A stretch of DNA of 64,000 nucleotides from Mycolicibacterium moriokaense (GTDB lineage Bacteria > Actinomycetota > Actinomycetes > Mycobacteriales > Mycobacteriaceae): NCBI RefSeq assembly GCF_010726085.1, contig NZ_AP022560.1:3968001-4032000 (forward strand), written 5' to 3'. Position 1 is the stretch's first letter. Each line of letters starts with the position of its first letter. Shown here one piece after another: positions 62,736 through 64,000 of the stretch. A program made the position numbers and the translations under genes. The notes under the pieces are model-generated. The model was not told the DNA's origin and ran no database searches. It worked only from the letters and a program-made list of their open reading frames with translations.

Positions 62736-63179
62736 ATGCACGCTGAGCAATTCGTCGAGGACTTTCCCGTCGTCACGGTCGACTCCACGGCGCTGGACGC
62801 CGCACGCACACTCGCCGAGCACCGACTGCCCGGCATCGTCGTCACCGACACATCGGGTCACCCATACGCTGTACTGCCCGCATCGCAGGTCGTGCGCTTC
62901 ATCGTGCCCACCTATGTCCAGGATGATCCGTCGCTCGCCGGTGTGATCGATGAGACGTGGGCGGACAAGGCCGCCGAGAAGCTTGCGGGCAAATCGGTGC
63001 GCGACGTCCTGCCCGAGCATCTCGAGGACATTCCCGCGGCCAACGCCGACGACACGATCATCGAGGTCGCCGCGCTCATGGCGCGGTTACACAGCCCCCT
63101 TGTCGCGGTCGTTAAGGACGGGCAACTGCAGGGCGTGATCACCGCGTCGCGTCTGCTGGCCGCCGCGATGGGCGTCTGA
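62736..63179 (+). CDS. CBS domain pair protein
   Basis: Cytosolic protein of 147 residues made of two CBS domains: [47 protein letters not shown] (first) and [44 protein letters not shown] (second). CBS pairs bind adenosyl nucleotides and regulate partner proteins. GGAGG lies 7 bases before ATG 62736. The transporter gene follows 7 bases after its stop, so it may gate that transporter according to energy state (inference). It matches Rv2683 by position. Confidence 0.92.
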   Translation: MHAEQFVEDFPVVTVDSTALDAARTLAEHRLPGIVVTDTSGHPYAVLPASQVVRFIVPTYVQDDPSLAGVIDETWADKAAEKLAGKSVRDVLPEHLEDIPAANADDTIIEVAALMARLHSPLVAVVKDGQLQGVITASRLLAAAMGV

Positions 63180-63186
63180 CCGCGCG

Positions 63187-64000
63187 ATGGCCATACTCGC
63201 GGTCTCCATCTTCGTCGTCGCCTATGCGCTGATCGCCAGCGACAAGATCAACAAGACCCTCGTCGCACTGGTCGGCGCGGGCATCGTGCTCGCGCTCGGC
63301 ATCGTCGATGCCGACGGTGCCTTCTACAACGCCGAGACGGGAATCGATTGGAATGTCATCTTCCTGCTGTTCGGGATGATGATCATCGTCGGCGTGCTGC
63401 GCCAGACCGGGGTGTTCGAGTACGTCGCGATCTGGGCGGCCAAGCGTGCCGGAGGGTCGCCGCTGCGCATCATGATCCTGCTGACGCTCGTCACCGCGGT
63501 CGCGTCGGCGTTCCTGGACAACGTGACGACGGTCCTGCTGATCGCTCCGGTCACGCTGCTGGTGTGCGACCGGCTTCAGATCAACCCGGTGCCCTTCCTG
63601 ATCGCCGAGGTGCTCGCGTCGAACATCGGCGGGGCCGCCACTCTCGTCGGCGATCCACCGAACATCATCATCGCCAGCCGAGGCGGGCTGAGCTTCAACG
63701 ACTTCCTGATCCACATGACGCCGATCGTCGTCATCGTCATGGCCGCGTTCGTGGCGCTGATCCCGATCATCTTCCGCGGTTCCTTCGACGTCGATCCTGA
63801 TCGGGTGGCTGACGTGATGACGCTCAACGAGCGTGAAGCCATTCGCGATCCACGCCTGCTGATCAAGTGCGGTGTCGTGCTGGTCCTGGTGTTCGCAGGG
63901 TTCATCGCGCATTCGGCGATCCACGTGGAGCCGTCCATCGTGGCGCTGATCGGCGCGGGCGTCCTTGTCGTCATCTCGCGACTGGACCGCGAGGACTATC
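63187..64000 (+). CDS. ArsB/SLC13-like ion transporter, N-terminal part (partial at 3' end)
   Basis: Membrane transporter whose frame is open to the window end; 271 residues are present of about 410-430. Helices and re-entrant loops of the ArsB/NhaD ion-transporter superfamily are clear: [74 protein letters not shown] (the conserved GDPPN loop). Annotated as arsenite pump in M. tuberculosis (arsA/arsB1), but sodium or dicarboxylate transport is equally possible. It follows the CBS gene by 7 bases. Confidence 0.92.
   Translation, partial: MAILAVSIFVVAYALIASDKINKTLVALVGAGIVLALGIVDADGAFYNAETGIDWNVIFLLFGMMIIVGVLRQTGVFEYVAIWAAKRAGGSPLRIMILLTLVTAVASAFLDNVTTVLLIAPVTLLVCDRLQINPVPFLIAEVLASNIGGAATLVGDPPNIIIASRGGLSFNDFLIHMTPIVVIVMAAFVALIPIIFRGSFDVDPDRVADVMTLNEREAIRDPRLLIKCGVVLVLVFAGFIAHSAIHVEPSIVALIGAGVLVVISRLDREDY

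Noticed and set aside
1..64000. CRISPR arrays, prophage genes, rRNA, riboswitches, toxin-antitoxin pairs
   Set aside because: No short regularly spaced repeats, no phage structural or integrase genes, no rRNA, no recognisable riboswitch leader and no VapBC-like pair found on reading both strands.

Overview
The window is high-GC chromosomal DNA from a fast-growing environmental mycobacterium (Mycolicibacterium type). The evidence is a set of mycobacterial cell-envelope genes (pgsA, PatA, pimA, aftC), clpC2, F420-dependent and ANTAR proteins, many GTG starts with GGAGG sites, and a gene order that largely follows M. tuberculosis Rv2590-Rv2614c (1-21,810) and then Rv2667-Rv2685 (34,321-64,000). 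The comparison with M. tuberculosis is from memory and was not run.

Layout. 1-8,060: the end of a carboxylic acid reductase, the ruvC-ruvA-ruvB Holliday-junction operon, a TetR/hydrolase divergent pair, and YebC with an NTF2-like gene that lacks a usual start codon. 8,130-11,711: a CocE-type hydrolase and an acyl-CoA dehydrogenase, with two copies of a 53-nt hairpin repeat. 11,712-21,810 (minus strand): a long run of closely packed genes, from a thioesterase and PGPGW protein through thrS, a HIT protein, pgsA, PatA, pimA and a NUDIX protein to pdxS, tesB and pdxT. It covers early phosphatidylinositol mannoside synthesis and pyridoxal phosphate synthesis. 21,837-29,534: accessory genes, including an aldo/keto reductase, GAF-ANTAR regulator, L,D-transpeptidase, a TetR-controlled DUF1772/NIPSNAP/DUF4267 operon and a DHA2 drug exporter. 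29,611-30,720: four tRNAs (Val-CAC, then Gly-Cys-Val) around a lipoprotein. 30,853-33,340: small secreted proteins and a complete but frameshifted IS481-family element with target duplications.

33,361-42,440 holds a stress and repair block: clpC2 with two palindromic operators, and an ECF sigma factor overlapping an Ogt methyltransferase. Conserved envelope genes follow (secreted protein, GNAT, ZapE, RibD-like reductase, lipoprotein, aftC). 42,528-50,950 is a two-gene cassette between aftC and msrB: a small-molecule phosphotransferase followed 2 bases later by a 2,450-residue protein. That protein joins zinc ribbons, a class III nucleotidyl cyclase with intact catalytic residues, an AAA/STAND ATPase, a TPR-like region and five tandem modules of about 275 residues, each made of two NTF2/SnoaL-like halves. 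It is the most unusual object in the window.

50,960-64,000: msrB, malic enzyme, the coproporphyrin-branch heme genes hemE-cgoX-chdC, DUF3000, RNase D, a truncated alpha/beta-hydrolase remnant beside dxs, nhaA, a CBS protein and the start of an ArsB-like transporter that runs off the end.

Coding density is very high. The only non-coding stretch over 300 bases is about 31,171-31,829.
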